A stretch of 64,000 nt of DNA from Parachaetomium inaequale. Taxonomy: Eukaryota > Ascomycota > Sordariomycetes > Sordariales > Chaetomiaceae. The notes under the pieces were generated by a model that ran no database searches, was not told where the DNA came from, and saw only the letters and a list, made by a program, of their open reading frames with translations. Within the stretch, counting starts at the first letter, position 1. Each line of letters starts with the position of its first letter. Shown here piece after piece: positions 52,967 through 64,000 of this stretch. The stretch spans positions 62,001 to 126,000 of the forward strand of contig MU854359.1 in the NCBI GenBank assembly GCA_033296685.1, given 5' to 3'. The position numbers and the translations under genes are program-made.

Positions 52967-54530
52967 TGTGATGGTGAAAAAAAAAAAAAATCAGGTCTGA
53001 AAGAGTGACTGAGGTCTGGTAAATTAGGTAATAAGGGGTATTGGAAAATGAATGAAGGACTCGCTGAGTTGTTGAGTGTGATGAGGAGAGAGAGAACGGT
53101 TCATCCCAAGGGAGAGCAGAGGGTATTAATACTCGTCGACAACAGACTGCTGGCCGTCACGGTGCTCGCCCTGACCGCGTTGGGAGGTGATGAGCGGGAC
53201 CCATCTCCGCCAGCCCAGGGCCGGGATGCGTTGCCGCGGTTTTGCCACCACCAACAGTGGTTGTCAAACTCGGCCGGAATGACTTCTCTCTTCTCAGCAT
53301 GGTGTTGTTCGCTGATCCCAATAGCCCGCGCCAGGCCCCGTAGACTCGGGAGGATCGCCAGCCCTATGCCTGCATGCGGAAACCCTGCTACCGTTGGGCT
53401 GACCAGTGCTCGTGGCCCTTGGCGTTTGCACTGCTTTTGCAAAAGCGTCAAACAGTCATCTCCACCGGTTTGCAATAGCGCGAGCTGCCCTTTCTTTTGC
53501 TCTCCTGAGAGTGGATGTCAACACGCGCCCAACCCACCGCAGGGAGACGAGGAAAAGCCGTGAGGCCAGGAGTGCCACGAATGCCGGGGCTGCCAAGGGC
53601 AAATTGACAGAGCGGACGGCGTCGATCATGCTAAGCTTCAGCGGTGTTGGACCCAGAGCCCTGCCAGTGGAGGCCTGATCGCTATGGGATCTTCCGCTGC
53701 CATACCCCGGGGGCCAGGGGTTTCCTCGGCTCAACACCAACCGTTGCGTTGGTGTGGGCAAACAGACAGGAAGGGTTTGCCATGTTCCTATCATGATCGG
53801 CGCGCCAGATGCAGGAACAGACGCAGCCACAACGCAACGGCCAGGGGCGCACAACTGCGGCACCGCGGTTGTGCGCTTCATCAAGTTCCCTTGCATGCGG
53901 CTGAGCGGCGGTGTCGCGCAAAAGCAAACGGCCGGCCTGGGCTTGTCTTGCTTCGCACCGCCGAGACTCTCCCGGCCTCGCCCGTTATCTCCAGGAGAGC
54001 CGACGTGGTGGACTGGTGTGCCGGTCTAGCCTGGACTTTGCTATCAATGTTTCACTCTCATCAACCGCCAGCACGCCGTGTCTGCCGCTTCCCCACACTC
54101 TCGCGCTCAGACCGCGGGCGAGTGCCGCTGCTGCCCCTTGCAGGAGGGCAGGGCTTCCCTGTCCCCGCGAGTCGACGTTCCAGGTTGGTCCTGCTAACGG
54201 AGAGCATGATCGCCGCATCCGCATCTTACACAGTACAATCCAAAGCCCCGGGAAGCTGGGTTGGGTACCCAAGCTCAGCGTCGATCCGCTCTCACCGGCG
54301 GATGTCGGGTCGCCCCTTTCATTTCACGTAGCGGTCAAATTCTCGAAAGGGCCGAGTCGCGGATCACCCGGCGGCCAGGTGGGCAGGCCCTCAAGAATGC
54401 GATCAGCCACCAACGTCGAGAGGAGTCACGGGCAAAACACGCCAAGCGCTCGCAAACCGCTTTATTGCCATTTACAGATTGCTCACTCCACAAAAACTCC
54501 GTCCTCCCCTGACGGCGTGCATCAGCCGGC
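52967..54530. other. Intergenic, no supported gene
   Basis: 1.56 kb between two minus-strand genes. Starts with a run of A/T in the 5' UTR of the secreted protein gene (52978-52991). Open frames up to 254 codons (53911-54675) run into the protease 3' end antisense and have no domain. Confidence 0.45.
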
Positions 54531-57301
54531 TCAGCACCCCTCGTCCTGCCTCCTGAACTTGGCAGAGGGAGCAGGCAGATACTTGATTTTGAAGTCGACC
54601 GTCTCGGCTGCGTCATACTCGCTCGCCAGCTGGGGGTCCCCGAAGATCCGCAGCGCCTTGACGGCGAACCTGTAGCTCCCCGCCGGCGCATACGACCCGT
54701 CGGCCATCTTGCCGTCCCACTTGTGCTCGAAGATGCCGCGGGGATTCCACTGCGCGGGCAGGCCCTCGGGCTGGCCGATCGTTCTCGTCCCAAAGACGGT
54801 GCTCGCGGCGCGCGCGGCGGCGGTGCAGTTGGTGAGGGGCACGAGATCGGCGCGGAGCAGCGCCGAGCCCATGGCGAGCGCGACGACCAGCTTGGGGCGC
54901 TCGGTGCTGTTGGCGTACGAGGTGTCATTAGCAAAACCTGGTGGGGGGAGCACAAAGGTGAGGTTGCCGGGCAGCGGGGAGTTGCTGTCGTCGCGGGCGC
55001 GGCTGAGGGAGGCGCCGTTTGCGGCGAGGACCACGGCCGAGTGCATGCTGCCCGCCACGCCGAGGTACGGCAGCGAGAGAGCCGAGCTGTCAGATCCGTT
55101 GATGGCAATGTAGCCCGAGTAGACCGGCAGGCGCTTCACGTCGACGCCCTTGGGGGCCGTCGCAGTCACGGTGACGATCTTGCGCCCGCCCGCGGGGATG
55201 GTGAAGTTGTTGGGGGCGAACGACAGCGAGGCAAAGTCGGCTGTCAGCTCGTTCGGGAAAGCAGAGGGGTCGATGGAGCTCCCGTCGCGGAAGGTGTAGG
55301 CGGTGGCGGCGCCGACATTGCTCAGCGAGTACGTGACTGCCGTCTTACCCGTGTTGGTAATGCTGAAGTCCTGCACGGGGTTGAAGTGGTCCGTGTCGTT
55401 GAACGACAGGCTCGACACGCTGAGCAGCGTCGTCGCGTGGGCGGCGTCCCAGGCCTGGAGCAAGCCGGCGCCCTGCTGCGCCACCGGAGCGAGCAGCGGG
55501 AGCGACTGTCCATCCAGCCGGAACAGGTTGGGGCGAGCGGTCGAGGACAAGACATTCTCGAGCGTCTTGGGGTCCTTGGTGCCGCGGGCGTTCATGAGCA
55601 GCGCGTAGATGGCCGCGGCCATGGGGCACGCCATCGAGGTCCCGGAGAGCACGCCGTACGAACCGAGGGCGCGGGGATACGTCGACAGGATCAGGCCGCC
55701 GGGGGTCGAAAACTGAGGCTTCACCTCAACCTCGTACGTAGGGCCCCAACTCGTAAAACCGCTCAGGAACCCGCCCGTGAGCTTGTTGTCGGAGGACGTG
55801 AGGAACGTGCCGGCCTTTTGGGGGTCCGGCATGTGGACGACCACCTCGGATCCGGCCTCGAGAGCCTTGATCCAGGCCGCGCCCTGCTCAGGAGTGACCA
55901 TGGCGGTGCCGACAATGCCCTCCACGGCCGCCGACACGCTGATGGTGCCGTCAACGTTGTTGTAGAAGATGACGTACTTGGCGCCCTTGGCCGCCGCGTT
56001 GGTCGCCTTCTCCACAAACGTGCAGGAGCCGCGGCGGACCAGCACGACGTAGCCGGACAGGTCGGGGGTCGAGTCGGGGTAGGGCTCGCATCCGTTGGCC
56101 GGGTCGGCCACGTCGAAGCCGACGGCCCAGAGCGGCAGGCTGACGTCGTTCCAGGCGCCCGGCTCGCCGGCCGTGAAGCCAAAGAAGTCGTCGGTCCCGT
56201 TGATGGTAAAGGTGGCGTTGCTGAGCAGCGCGGGCGTGACGGTGTTGTCAACCGACGCAATGGCCGTCACCTTCTTGCCGTTGGCCGCGGTGGACGCGTA
56301 GAAGATGCCCGCGTCGCCGTCGTTGCCGGCCGAGACCACGCAGGGGACGCCGTTCTCGACAATGCGCGTGACGACGGCAGCCCACGGGTCCTCGCTCCAA
56401 CCCGAAGGCCCGCCGATCGAAGCCGTGATGATGTCGCTGCCGGCCTCGTAGGCCATGTTGTAGGCGGCGATGAGGATGTCGTTGCCGACTTCACCGGTGC
56501 AGCCAAAAACGCGGTACGAGCCCAGGGTGACGTCCTGGGCGGCGCCGACGATGCCGTACGGGTTGTTTGTCTGCGCGGCGATGATGCCGGCGACGTGCGT
56601 GCCGTGGCCATTGCAGTTGTCGAGCGGATCGGGGTCCGGGATGGGCGTGTTGGCGCCGTTGAAGGCGTCGCCGACCAGGTCCGTGCCGTACGAGACCAGG
56701 CAGCCGGGCCCGAAGCAGCCGCCGAGCGCGGGGTGCAGGTAGTCGGTCTATTTTGTCAGTGACGTCGGACGCGCTGGAATGTGTCTGACTTACACCCGTG
56801 TCAATAACAGCAATCTTGATGCCCTTCCCAGTGACGCCCGAGTCCCTGAACTGGTTCACCTGTGTCATCAGGTGGGTCGAGAAGGTGTCGTTGCCCACGT
56901 CCCGCTTGGAAAGGACCTCCTGGACGGCGTCGCCGGTCGAGTGAACGACGTGGTGCGGGACGGGATAGCGGCGGACCGGGTACACGGCCTTGACCTTTGG
57001 CATGGTGGCCACCTTGGCGGCCATCTTGTCGGCATTCTTGGTGTCCTTGAACTGGATGGACGCGCCCTTGAACAGCTTGAAGCGGAGGTCCTTCCGGAGC
57101 GACGCCTTGCCTCCGAGGTTGTTGACCAAGGCATGGGAGTCCTGGCGGGTTAGCATGGCACGGAGAGTTGGACGGGCTGCTCACCTGATCCTCCTCATAC
57201 TCGACAATGTACGCGCCCGGGACGATGGCTGGCGTGTTGGTGACGGCCCGTGCCACGGCCGTGACGGCTAGAAGCACGGCGGCCAAGTCGAGGCGGACCA
57301 T
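54531..57301 (-). CDS. Secreted subtilisin-like (S8) protease with PA and Fn3-like domains
   Basis: Three exons: 57301-57185, 57141-56794, 56747-54531. Introns are 43 and 46 bp; phase 0 joins; 893 residues. Signal peptide about 1-19 (LAAVLLAVTAVARA); inhibitor-type propeptide about 30-120 (YIVEYEEDQDSHALVN). The catalytic residues are D153 (AVIDTG), H202 (NGHGTHVAG), N297 (VVSAGN) and S526 (SGTSMACP). A protease-associated (PA) insert lies between N297 and S526 (YVVLVRRGSCTFVEKA). A C5a-peptidase-like Fn3 region follows (VSSLSFNDTDHFNPVQDFSI and on), plus several N-glycosylation sites. It resembles the large fungal minor extracellular (Vpr-like) proteases that degrade external protein. Unlike the S8 protease at 6.2-9.7 kb it is secreted and unlikely to take part in cell death. 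Confidence 0.9.
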
Positions 57302-59193
57302 GGTGCTCGACGGTGGGATAGGGGAAAGGAAAGCGAGTGACTAGGACCTACACAGCTGGCGAGTGAAAGAAGGCACTCGACACGACTGCGGTCCGTAGCT
57401 CGGCCAGGTCTTGCGCGAGGCGATCTGGCGCCATGATGGCACTTATATGTCCTGACAAGAGCGGGAGGGTCCTGGGTGTCTCGCTTCCCCACGCGCCGGA
57501 ACTCAAGGCGAGGTTGCGGCCGAATTTACCCAAATTCTTATCGCCGGCGCAATTGGCGGACCCCATTGGGCAGCGTGAGGAGAGATCCCGCAGTGGGCTT
57601 GCTTGAGAAGGCAGGTCGGCCATGTCGCAACCGTGGAATGCGACCCCGATAGGGCATGAGATCTCGCGCCAAGAGCCGTTAATTTGTGTCACGGTGGCCG
57701 CGGTCCTTGTCTGGCGGAGAAACAATGCGGTGCCACGGGTGATGCGCAGAGGCGCCCTGATGGCTGGATGATCCGAATTAGGCTGAGCTTGGCATCACTC
57801 CCTTCGAGATGCACTCGGGGAGTCGAGGGCGGCGAAGCTGTGTCGACCGACCGCGAGTGCAGCCTCCGGCGCGCACATCGGCCTCTGCCATAGTTAGTCC
57901 TGACGACAGCGGCGTGGTGAGCCGGTTTAGGCAAGTCAACATGGTGGCCTCGGGAGCACGCGGGCATCCCTGTCATCGGGAGCCGAGGGGGCGCCGTCTC
58001 GCCAAGCGACCCCGGCTGGGTGGATGCCGGCGACAGAGCTCGCAGCGGACGCGGAAGGTGAGTCGTGACAAGACAGCTCGCTGCAGCCCGCATCTCCTCC
58101 GTACTCCGCATGACTTGCCGGATGCTGGTTGGCGTGTTCCTGCAGGAAGATGTCACCTTCCTGGGTGAGCCCGCTGCCCCTCACTGATCCCTTGACGATC
58201 GACTTCAGCCGACGGTCTTGAGCGATGCACGGCTCGGGTGCCTTGGACAGAGTTGTCCAAGTTCAAGCATCACCGTCCTGGCGCGGGATTGCTGGGAATT
58301 GGCGATGCTTGGTGTCTGGAACCCGTCGAGAAACGGCGAGCGGCCCCTGAACCACTTGCTCGGGAGCGTGGTACGTTGTGCAACTCCAGGGATCGCTGCA
58401 TCAAGACGACGCGTGGGCCAGGTCCGGCCGGCAGCAGGTGCAGTGTTCCTGATGAAGCGGCTGCAATGTGCCGACGCCGAACTCTGCCATTTCCACGCCG
58501 CGGCGAATAAATTGTCGCGCTGCCGCTGCTGGCTGAGGCACATGGACAGCACATAATTGCGCAGCATGTAGAGTCCTTCCGGCAGCGGCCCTCCGCGGGC
58601 AACGGCACCGGGAAGTTCCCCGTATCGCGCGCGTCCTTTGCAGTTGTGTGCTGGCTCGGCTGTTCCACGAATCCACAGGCAGTCAGTGAGTGGTGCATGG
58701 TGAGCTTGCTTGTCGACAGTCGCATCGCACAGAAGGGTAACTGCGTCGTTTCGGCGAGCTTGAAAATGTTCCTGGTCGAATGTTTCAGGTTGCAACCCAT
58801 GGAGCGAACATGCGCAAGAACTCGGCCGTCTTGGTCGCCCTCTGAGCCATCATCTGAAAGTGTTGCTGAGAGTTGTGGATTCCGGATTCAGATCTGGCAT
58901 TGGCGAATCGGACGAGATCAGGATGGGAATCGCCCAGTGGGATGTGGGGCTACTCCACAAGGTGGGCGCTCTGAGCCAATCCCCGGCCGCCTGATTGTCA
59001 CTCTGGGCTTTCCTGGAGCTCGGATTTTGACCGGCTTCGAGTCTTGGACAGTTCCCCCCAGTTCCAGCACCGAAACCCGAATCGCAGCTTTCCATTCCGT
59101 GTTGTAAGAAAGAAGCCCTCCAGGTACCAGCATTGAACGTGGCCCATTGACATGGAACTCTAGGAGTCAAAACGAGCATCCGCATAACCGACC
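57302..59193. other. Intergenic, no supported gene
   Basis: 1.9 kb between the divergent S8 protease and BolA3-like genes. Frames of up to 196 codons (58205-58795, minus) have no domain and overlap others. No tRNA recognised. Confidence 0.45.
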
Positions 59194-59706
59194 ATGATCT
59201 GCCGAGCTTGTCTGCGCGCCCGCGCCCTCGCAGCCGACGCCCTTCCCGCCCAAAGGCTCCTCCGGCCGACGCAAGTCACGCAACGACAGTCGCTATCGAC
59301 GGCCGCCCCGAGACCGCAGTCGACGCTGGCGAACTCCCGGCTTTCTCGGACCCAGCTGCTCCAGATGCCCGCCCGGCACCGCCTCTTCTCCACGTCGACT
59401 TCCGTAGCTTCCGCAGCGCCACAACCACAGGAGCCCGCGCCTGCGTCCACGGGCGCGCCAGAAAAGCCGACATACCTCTCCGACGGCGAATCGCAGGTCT
59501 GGGACATCCTGATGGCCGAGTTCGCGCCCACCCAGCTCGTGGTGCAGGACATCTCGGGCGGCTGCGGGTCCATGTACGGCATCGAGGTCAGCTCCGACAA
59601 GTTCCGCGGCCTGCCCATGCTCAAGCAGCAGCGCCTGGTCAACGCGGCGCTGGGGGATCTCATGAAGGAGTGGCACGGTGTCCAGCTGAAGACGAGGGTG
59701 CCGTAG
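59194..59706 (+). CDS. BOL3: BolA3-like mitochondrial iron-sulfur cluster protein
   Basis: Intronless, 170 residues. The first 85 or so are Arg/Ser/Ala/Gln-rich with almost no acidic residues, a long mitochondrial presequence (MICRACLRARALAADALPAQ; RLFSTSTSVA near its end). The BolA domain covers about 95-170: the DISGGCGSMYGIEVSSDKFRG core holds the Cys typical of the BolA3 subgroup, followed by the helix LPMLKQQRLVNAALGDLMKE and the final strand HGVQLKTRVP. In yeast, Bol3 works with Nfu1 in handing 4Fe-4S clusters to mitochondrial enzymes such as lipoate synthase and succinate dehydrogenase. Confidence 0.88.
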   Translation: MICRACLRARALAADALPAQRLLRPTQVTQRQSLSTAAPRPQSTLANSRLSRTQLLQMPARHRLFSTSTSVASAAPQPQEPAPASTGAPEKPTYLSDGESQVWDILMAEFAPTQLVVQDISGGCGSMYGIEVSSDKFRGLPMLKQQRLVNAALGDLMKEWHGVQLKTRVP

Positions 59707-60821
59707 GGAGGAAGCCGTTATACCCTGGATTTGTCGGCATTGGAAGGCGTTTGGCGTTGGTTAGAAGGATCGCCGTCTTGCTGTGGGCGGGTGACTCGCA
59801 AGGAGACGACACTCCCACCGGACACACTTGTCGAATTTCAGTCCAAGTACTTCGCTCTGACTCTTTTCATCCAGCCCTCCGTTTCTGTCTTCCCGGTGTC
59901 TTGGGAGCAGGCGTACTTCTCGCGTGGCACAGCATGTTTGTTCCTGATCCGCGACCACAAACTTCACTCTGTTTTCAGTCCACGGCATCCGGCCTGCAAC
60001 AACCGGCATGGTTCAGCCGCCCGCTCGCATCTATCGCGAGCAGCCACCCCGCCCTGCTGGCATCATCAGGTGGGGGGCCCTGTCTAGTCCCCTGGCACAT
60101 GGTTGCCTCTTTATGCGCTGGAGCACCCTGTAACCTTTCAGCCGTGAGCCCGTCGGTGCTCTGCCGCATGCCCACGCGATGCTCACATGGGCCGCCTGGC
60201 TTGCCGTTCCCGTTCCCGAAAGTACCTGCTGCCAGCGGCGCAAACTTCCAGCGGCAACATGGGAGGCTGCTCTCAGTCCTCCGGCCCCCGTCAATGAACC
60301 GGAGGCGTCGCCATGGCAGGCCTAGCATCCCCTCCCCTCGCAAAGCACTTCGCGCTCGAAGAATTGACTTCGTTCACCCTCCGTTCGCAAGTGCAACGGA
60401 TCTGTCTTGTCTTATGGCGCTGGGACAGTTTGGAGAGGAGGGAATACCGATGGTGTTTCCCAATGCTGCACAATCCCCTGGCCGAAGTGCCTTGCCTTAG
60501 CCATCTAAGTGAGAGCGTACAAGTCGGGAACTTTCGATCTGATTCGCGCAATCCGCGGGTGCAGTCGCTCCCGAGTCAGACAGGGGTGGCGAGCTGTGTG
60601 TCAACCAATCGCGCCGGCTCTGGCACCGGGAAGGCGGGGGCCGGTGTCATCGTTCGGCGTCAAGGTGTGACAGCCGTCGAAGCTATAAAACCGTGGCTGC
60701 CCCCGGTATCACACAGCCCGGACAGACGTCACCTAGCAGCGCACTCTGAAGCACCCAGGCAATCCTGCCCGCGAGGTCGACTTCCAACACGAGCCAACCC
60801 CCCATCACCACTACCCCCACG
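59707..60821. other. Intergenic, promoter of the EXPERA-like gene at its right end
   Basis: No gene supported. A TATAAAA sequence at 60684-60690, 132 bp before the next start codon, is a good TATA-box candidate. Confidence 0.45.
60684..60690 (+). promoter_or_regulatory. Candidate TATA box of the EXPERA-like gene
   Basis: TATAAAA in the context AGCTATAAAACCG, 132 bp from its last base to ATG 60822, with no intervening upstream gene. Position and sequence are typical, but no start-site data exist here. Confidence 0.45.
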
Positions 60822-61547
60822 ATGGCGCCGCGCAGCCCCGCCAGGGCCGCCATCCCGGGCTGGTCCCACACGCCGTCGACACCCACCCTCCTCTGGCTGG
60901 CCGTCTCGCTACCGCTCGTCGCCTGGGACACGGCCTACATGCTGCTGCGCCCGCACACGATGCCCGGCGGGGCCCTGCACCGCCCGCTGTGGGTGCCCTA
61001 CGCGCTGTACGGCGAGGTCGACCACATGTACGGCTTCAAGCAGTGGGACCTGCGCAACCCCTTCGCCGCCGCCCAGAGCCTGATGAACCTGGCCGAGACG
61101 CTGCTGTACCTGGCCTACCTGGGGCTGTGGTATGTCTATGGGACGCGGGCCGGGACCGGGACTGCCGCGGCGAGGAGGGCCGTGGGCGGGCGGGTCGGCG
61201 CGTTGGCGGTGCTGGTGGGGTTCAGCGCGGCGGTTATGACGGTGAGCAAGACGGTGCTGTATTGTGAGCTTGTCTGGGGGTGCCTTTCTTTGCTGTCGTG
61301 GACTGACTGTGTAGGGGTGCTGGAATACTGCTCGGGGTTCGACAATATCGGCCAGAATGACTTTTGGACGCTGTTCGTCCTGTGGATTATTCCAAAGTTT
61401 GATTCTCTCTCCCTGAAGTGGTCCCATGCTAATCAAGTCAGTGGCGCCTGGATCGTTGCCCCCTCCATCTTTATGATATTCGGCATGGGGTCAGAAATCA
61501 TCACCGGGTTGAGCCAAGCGTCAGCCCCGGCAAAGAAGCTGCAGTGA
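60822..61547 (+). CDS. Multi-pass membrane protein, EXPERA-like
   Basis: Three exons: 60822-61263, 61315-61396, 61442-61547. Introns are 51 and 45 bp; the second has the less usual donor GTTTGA but a clean GCTAATC branch. The product has 209 residues. Splicing gives KTVLYWVLEYCSG and VLWIIPNGAWIVAPS, both typical of the family, whereas read-through gives hydrophilic sequence. Four to five helices: about 20-42, 80-103, 122-146, 160-177, 182-200. An acidic/His motif YGEVDHMYG lies after the first helix. EXPERA proteins include sterol isomerase (EBP) and TMEM97-like ER proteins; this fungal branch has no established reaction. Confidence 0.65.
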   Translation: MAPRSPARAAIPGWSHTPSTPTLLWLAVSLPLVAWDTAYMLLRPHTMPGGALHRPLWVPYALYGEVDHMYGFKQWDLRNPFAAAQSLMNLAETLLYLAYLGLWYVYGTRAGTGTAAARRAVGGRVGALAVLVGFSAAVMTVSKTVLYCELVWGCLSLLSWTDCVGVLEYCSGFDNIGQNDFWTLFVLWIIPKFDSLSLKWSHANQVSGAWIVAPSIFMIFGMGSEIITGLSQASAPAKKLQ

Positions 61548-62093
61548 AGCTGCAGTGAAACTGAAGTGAAGAGGGCTGGGATTCATGGAGGTGGACCACG
61601 GCACTAATGTAATTCTCATGATCAACACGAATAAATCCAGTCCTAATCGGACTTGCACCCGGACTCGAGAGGCCATGGGTTCTTCCTAGTGACACAACCT
61701 CCTGTACTAGGACAAAAATGCATTTTTAGAGAGAACGATGTGCTTCCTCAGCATTCTGCATACTTGCTCGTACAGGGCTCGCCATACGTCTTGTCTGCTT
61801 GTCCAAGTCGTGGTCTTATCAGTCTCTAGATCGCCGTCAGTAAACCAGGTCTGCAATGAGCATGGATTCACTGACCACGCCAAACTGGCTAGCAAAAAAA
61901 TAAGATATCGACATAAATCAGAGAGACAGAAATATGCCGACTTTGACTGTCTCGTGGATAGATGGGCTCGAGAAAAAGAAAGGGGAAGCAGCTGGATCCA
62001 GGGTTAGGGTCTGTAAAGTGGTCCGCGTCAAACGCACGCGTCGAGCTTCCACTTCAGTTTCTCAGACCAACTTCTCTCCCCAACGCAGTCGCA
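61548..62093. other. Intergenic, no supported gene
   Basis: 546 bp; 3' flank of the EXPERA-like gene (with the repeated AAGCTGCAGTGAA just after its stop) and promoter of dynactin p62. Nothing else recognised. Confidence 0.5.
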
Positions 62094-63925
62094 ATGGCGG
62101 CGACCCCGTACACGTACATCCAGTGCCCCTGCTCGGACCCCTCGACGCTCGGGCGGCCGGCCGACGCCAACTCGCCGACGGGCACCGAGCCCGATGAGGA
62201 CGACCGCACCTTCGACCCGCGCGCGCCGCGGTCCAGCTACAGCCTCTACCCGCTCGAGCACCTGCTGTACTGCGAGGACTGCCACCAGATCCGCTGCCCG
62301 CGCTGCGTCGCCGAGGAGATTGTTACCTACTACTGCCCGAACTGCCTGTTTGAGGTTCCCAGCAGCAACCTCAAGAGCGAGGGCAACAGGTTGGTCAGTC
62401 GTCTCTGATCCGATGCGCCAGCTGATGATTGTCTTTCAGATGCACCCGCAGCTGCTTCCAGTGCCCGATATGCATCGGCCCGCTCGCTGTGACGAGCGTC
62501 GAGACCAAGCCCGACCCGACCCTGCTGGCTGCCCCCGACAACACGGCCGCGCCGCACTCGGGCCCGTACGCCCTGACCTGCTCCTACTGCCACTGGAGCT
62601 CGACCGAGGCCGGCATCAAGTTCGAGAAGCCCAACGGCATACACGCACAGCTGGCGAAGCTGCGAAATGGGGGGACCACGCGGCTGACAGCCAAGGAGCG
62701 GAAGGAGCGGCGTAAGGACCCGTCATACCGTTCGACGGCAACAGAAGGGGGTGGACCAGGCGACGAGAACCTGGACCTCGAGACACAGTTCGCAAACCTC
62801 AAGGCCTTCTACCAGAACCAGCTCGCCGACCCAAACTCGGGCGACGCCGGGCTCGCGGCGCTGGGCGACCTCGGCTTCTCCTCGCCCACGTCGCTCTCGC
62901 GCATCATGAGCATCTACACGGGCGGCAGCCTGCAGGACAAGAAGGCCAAGTCGCGGGTCGGCGCCATGCGCGAAGCCCTAGAATCCGACGAGGGCCTGCA
63001 GCTCGCCAACCTCGACGAATCCGCCGCCATCGAGGCCCTCCAATCCGACGGCCACGACTGCACGGCATCCACCACCCAACTCGCCGACCAGCCGCCGAAC
63101 CTCGGCGAGCACCACCTCCACGGCCGCAGCCGCTTCACCGCGGACCTCCGCCCGATCCCCTACCTGCTGCGCACCAAGCGCTCCAAACGCTGCCCCCTCT
63201 GCCGGCACATCATCAGCAAGCCCGAGGCCAAGGTCCAAACGACGCGCTTCCGCATCCGCCTCGTCGCAGGCAGCTACATCCCGAGCATCGCCATCCGGCC
63301 GCTATCCCTTTCTGGTGGCAGCGGCAGCTCCGCCTCGGGCTCGGCCCTCCCGGGCGCCCTGCTCGACCCGCTCAAGCCGGCGCACTACCTGCTGACGTTC
63401 AAAAACCCCATCTTCGAGACCATCAAGGTGACGCTCGGCGCGCCGGCCAAGACGCCCGGCCGGTTCGCGAGCAAGGTGACGGTGCTGTGCCCAGACTTTG
63501 AGATTGGCGCCAACACAGACGTGTGGGACGAGGCGCTCAAGGACGGGGGCGGCGGCGGCGGCGAGCCGGGCCGGGAGAGGCGGCGGCAGCGGAGGGGGGA
63601 GGAGGGCGGCGGCGGCAGCCAGGGGAATATCAACAACAACAACCACAACCAGCTGGAGGTGGGCAAGATCTGGGAGCGCGGGCGGAACTGGGTGAGTATT
63701 GTCGTCGAGGTGGTGCCGGCTTCGTTGCGGCTTGATGGCGGGGGGGATGCGCCGCTGGCCGAGGACGAGGACGTGCTGGAGATACCCATGTTTGTGCGCG
63801 TCGAGTGGGAGGGCGAGCCCGGCGGGGACGAGGTTGGGTCGGTTGCCGGCAAGGACAGGGAGGCGAGGGAGAAGCGGGAGCTGGCGTATTGGTGTGTTCT
63901 CGGGCTGGGGAGGATCCGGCAGTAG
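62094..63925 (+). CDS. ro-2: Dynactin subunit p62 (DCTN4 family, Neurospora ro-2 type)
   Basis: Two exons: 62094-62389 and 62440-63925. The intron is 50 bp (donor GTTGGT, branch GCTGAT, acceptor TTTCAG); 593 residues. The N-terminal Cys-rich zinc region is complete: YCEDCHQIRCPRC, YYCPNCLFEVPSS, then across the splice junction SEGNRCTRSCFQCPICIGPL, and LTCSYCHWSS. The middle is coiled and disordered, with LETQFANLKAFYQNQLAD. The region RSKRCPLCRHIISKPEAK and the C-terminal beta-rich part (YLLTFKNPIFETIKVTLGAP, VTVLCPDFEIGANTDVWDEA) are typical of p62. The protein sits at the pointed end of the Arp1 filament in dynactin and helps dynein-driven nuclear movement; in Neurospora its loss gives the ropy phenotype. 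Confidence 0.92.
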
Positions 63926-64000
63926 CTATGGCGAGACAAGTGACGCTAATTTGATACCCAACTTGCACTACACGAACTTCTTGAAAGTTGTATTGCTATG

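Noticed and set aside
54723..56762. 679-codon plus-strand frame opposite the secreted subtilisin
   Set aside because: Antisense shadow of a gene with all S8 catalytic motifs.
58205..58795. 196-codon minus-strand frame upstream of the BolA3-like gene
   Set aside because: Overlaps other frames of similar length, no domain, no conserved-looking segments.
1..64000. CRISPR array, operon or prokaryotic features
   Set aside because: Short introns, RIP and eukaryotic gene families show nuclear fungal DNA; no spaced direct-repeat array is present.

Overview
The window is nuclear DNA of a filamentous ascomycete, most likely a sordariomycete close to the Chaetomiaceae (inference). The evidence is GC-rich coding DNA, introns of 43-111 bp with GTRNGT-type donors and CTRAC-type branch points, a pogo/Fot1 transposon degraded by repeat-induced point mutation (RIP), a ro-2-type dynactin p62 gene, and typical Pezizomycotina families (DUF3405, AA1-like, X325, fungal gasdermin-like). 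About 24 genes are supported. All exon joins given here keep the reading frame, but none has been checked against RNA.

Layout. 0.9-2.75 kb: a complete but RIP-killed pogo/Fot1 element, ending 50 bp from the stop of a single-pass membrane protein gene. 4.9-9.7 kb: a gasdermin-like pore-former gene, tail to tail with a TPR-like/coiled-coil/subtilisin (S8) protease gene. This is the arrangement of the fungal gasdermin/protease cell-death pairs such as Podospora het-Q1/het-Q2. A small MITE sits between the two genes. 12.3-15.6 kb: a DUF3405 protein and a small coiled-coil protein. 16.8-20.5 kb: a second cell-death-type gene with a HeLo-like N-terminus, a degenerate kinase domain (MLKL-like order) and a C-terminal trypsin-like protease. 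20.9-31 kb: an Ala/Glu-rich membrane-anchored protein ending in KDEL, then a Doa10/Ssm4 RING-CH ubiquitin ligase. 31.8-37.8 kb: a TDT-family anion/dicarboxylate transporter, a bicovalent FAD oxidase (BBE-like) and a cytochrome P450. 38.7-41 kb: dual-targeted arginyl-tRNA synthetase. 41.2-45.2 kb: a metalloreductase divergent from a histidine-brace X325/BIM1-like copper protein. 45.5-48.9 kb: small uncharacterised genes and a second copy of the MITE. 49-57.3 kb: a secreted-protein stretch (AA1-like protein, a hydrophobic secreted protein, an extracellular subtilisin) plus a frameshifted pseudogene. 59.2-63.9 kb: BolA3-like protein, an EXPERA-like membrane protein and dynactin p62.

How it fits together. 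Most of the window is ordinary housekeeping and membrane or secreted gene content. The unusual part is the first 20 kb, where two independent regulated-cell-death architectures lie within about 16 kb, each joining a membrane-acting module to a serine protease. In the first the protease is a separate gene that may cleave the gasdermin. In the second the protease is fused to the HeLo/pseudokinase protein. The metalloreductase/X325 pair reads as a copper-uptake module. The BBE-like oxidase and P450 may be a small oxidative-metabolism pair.
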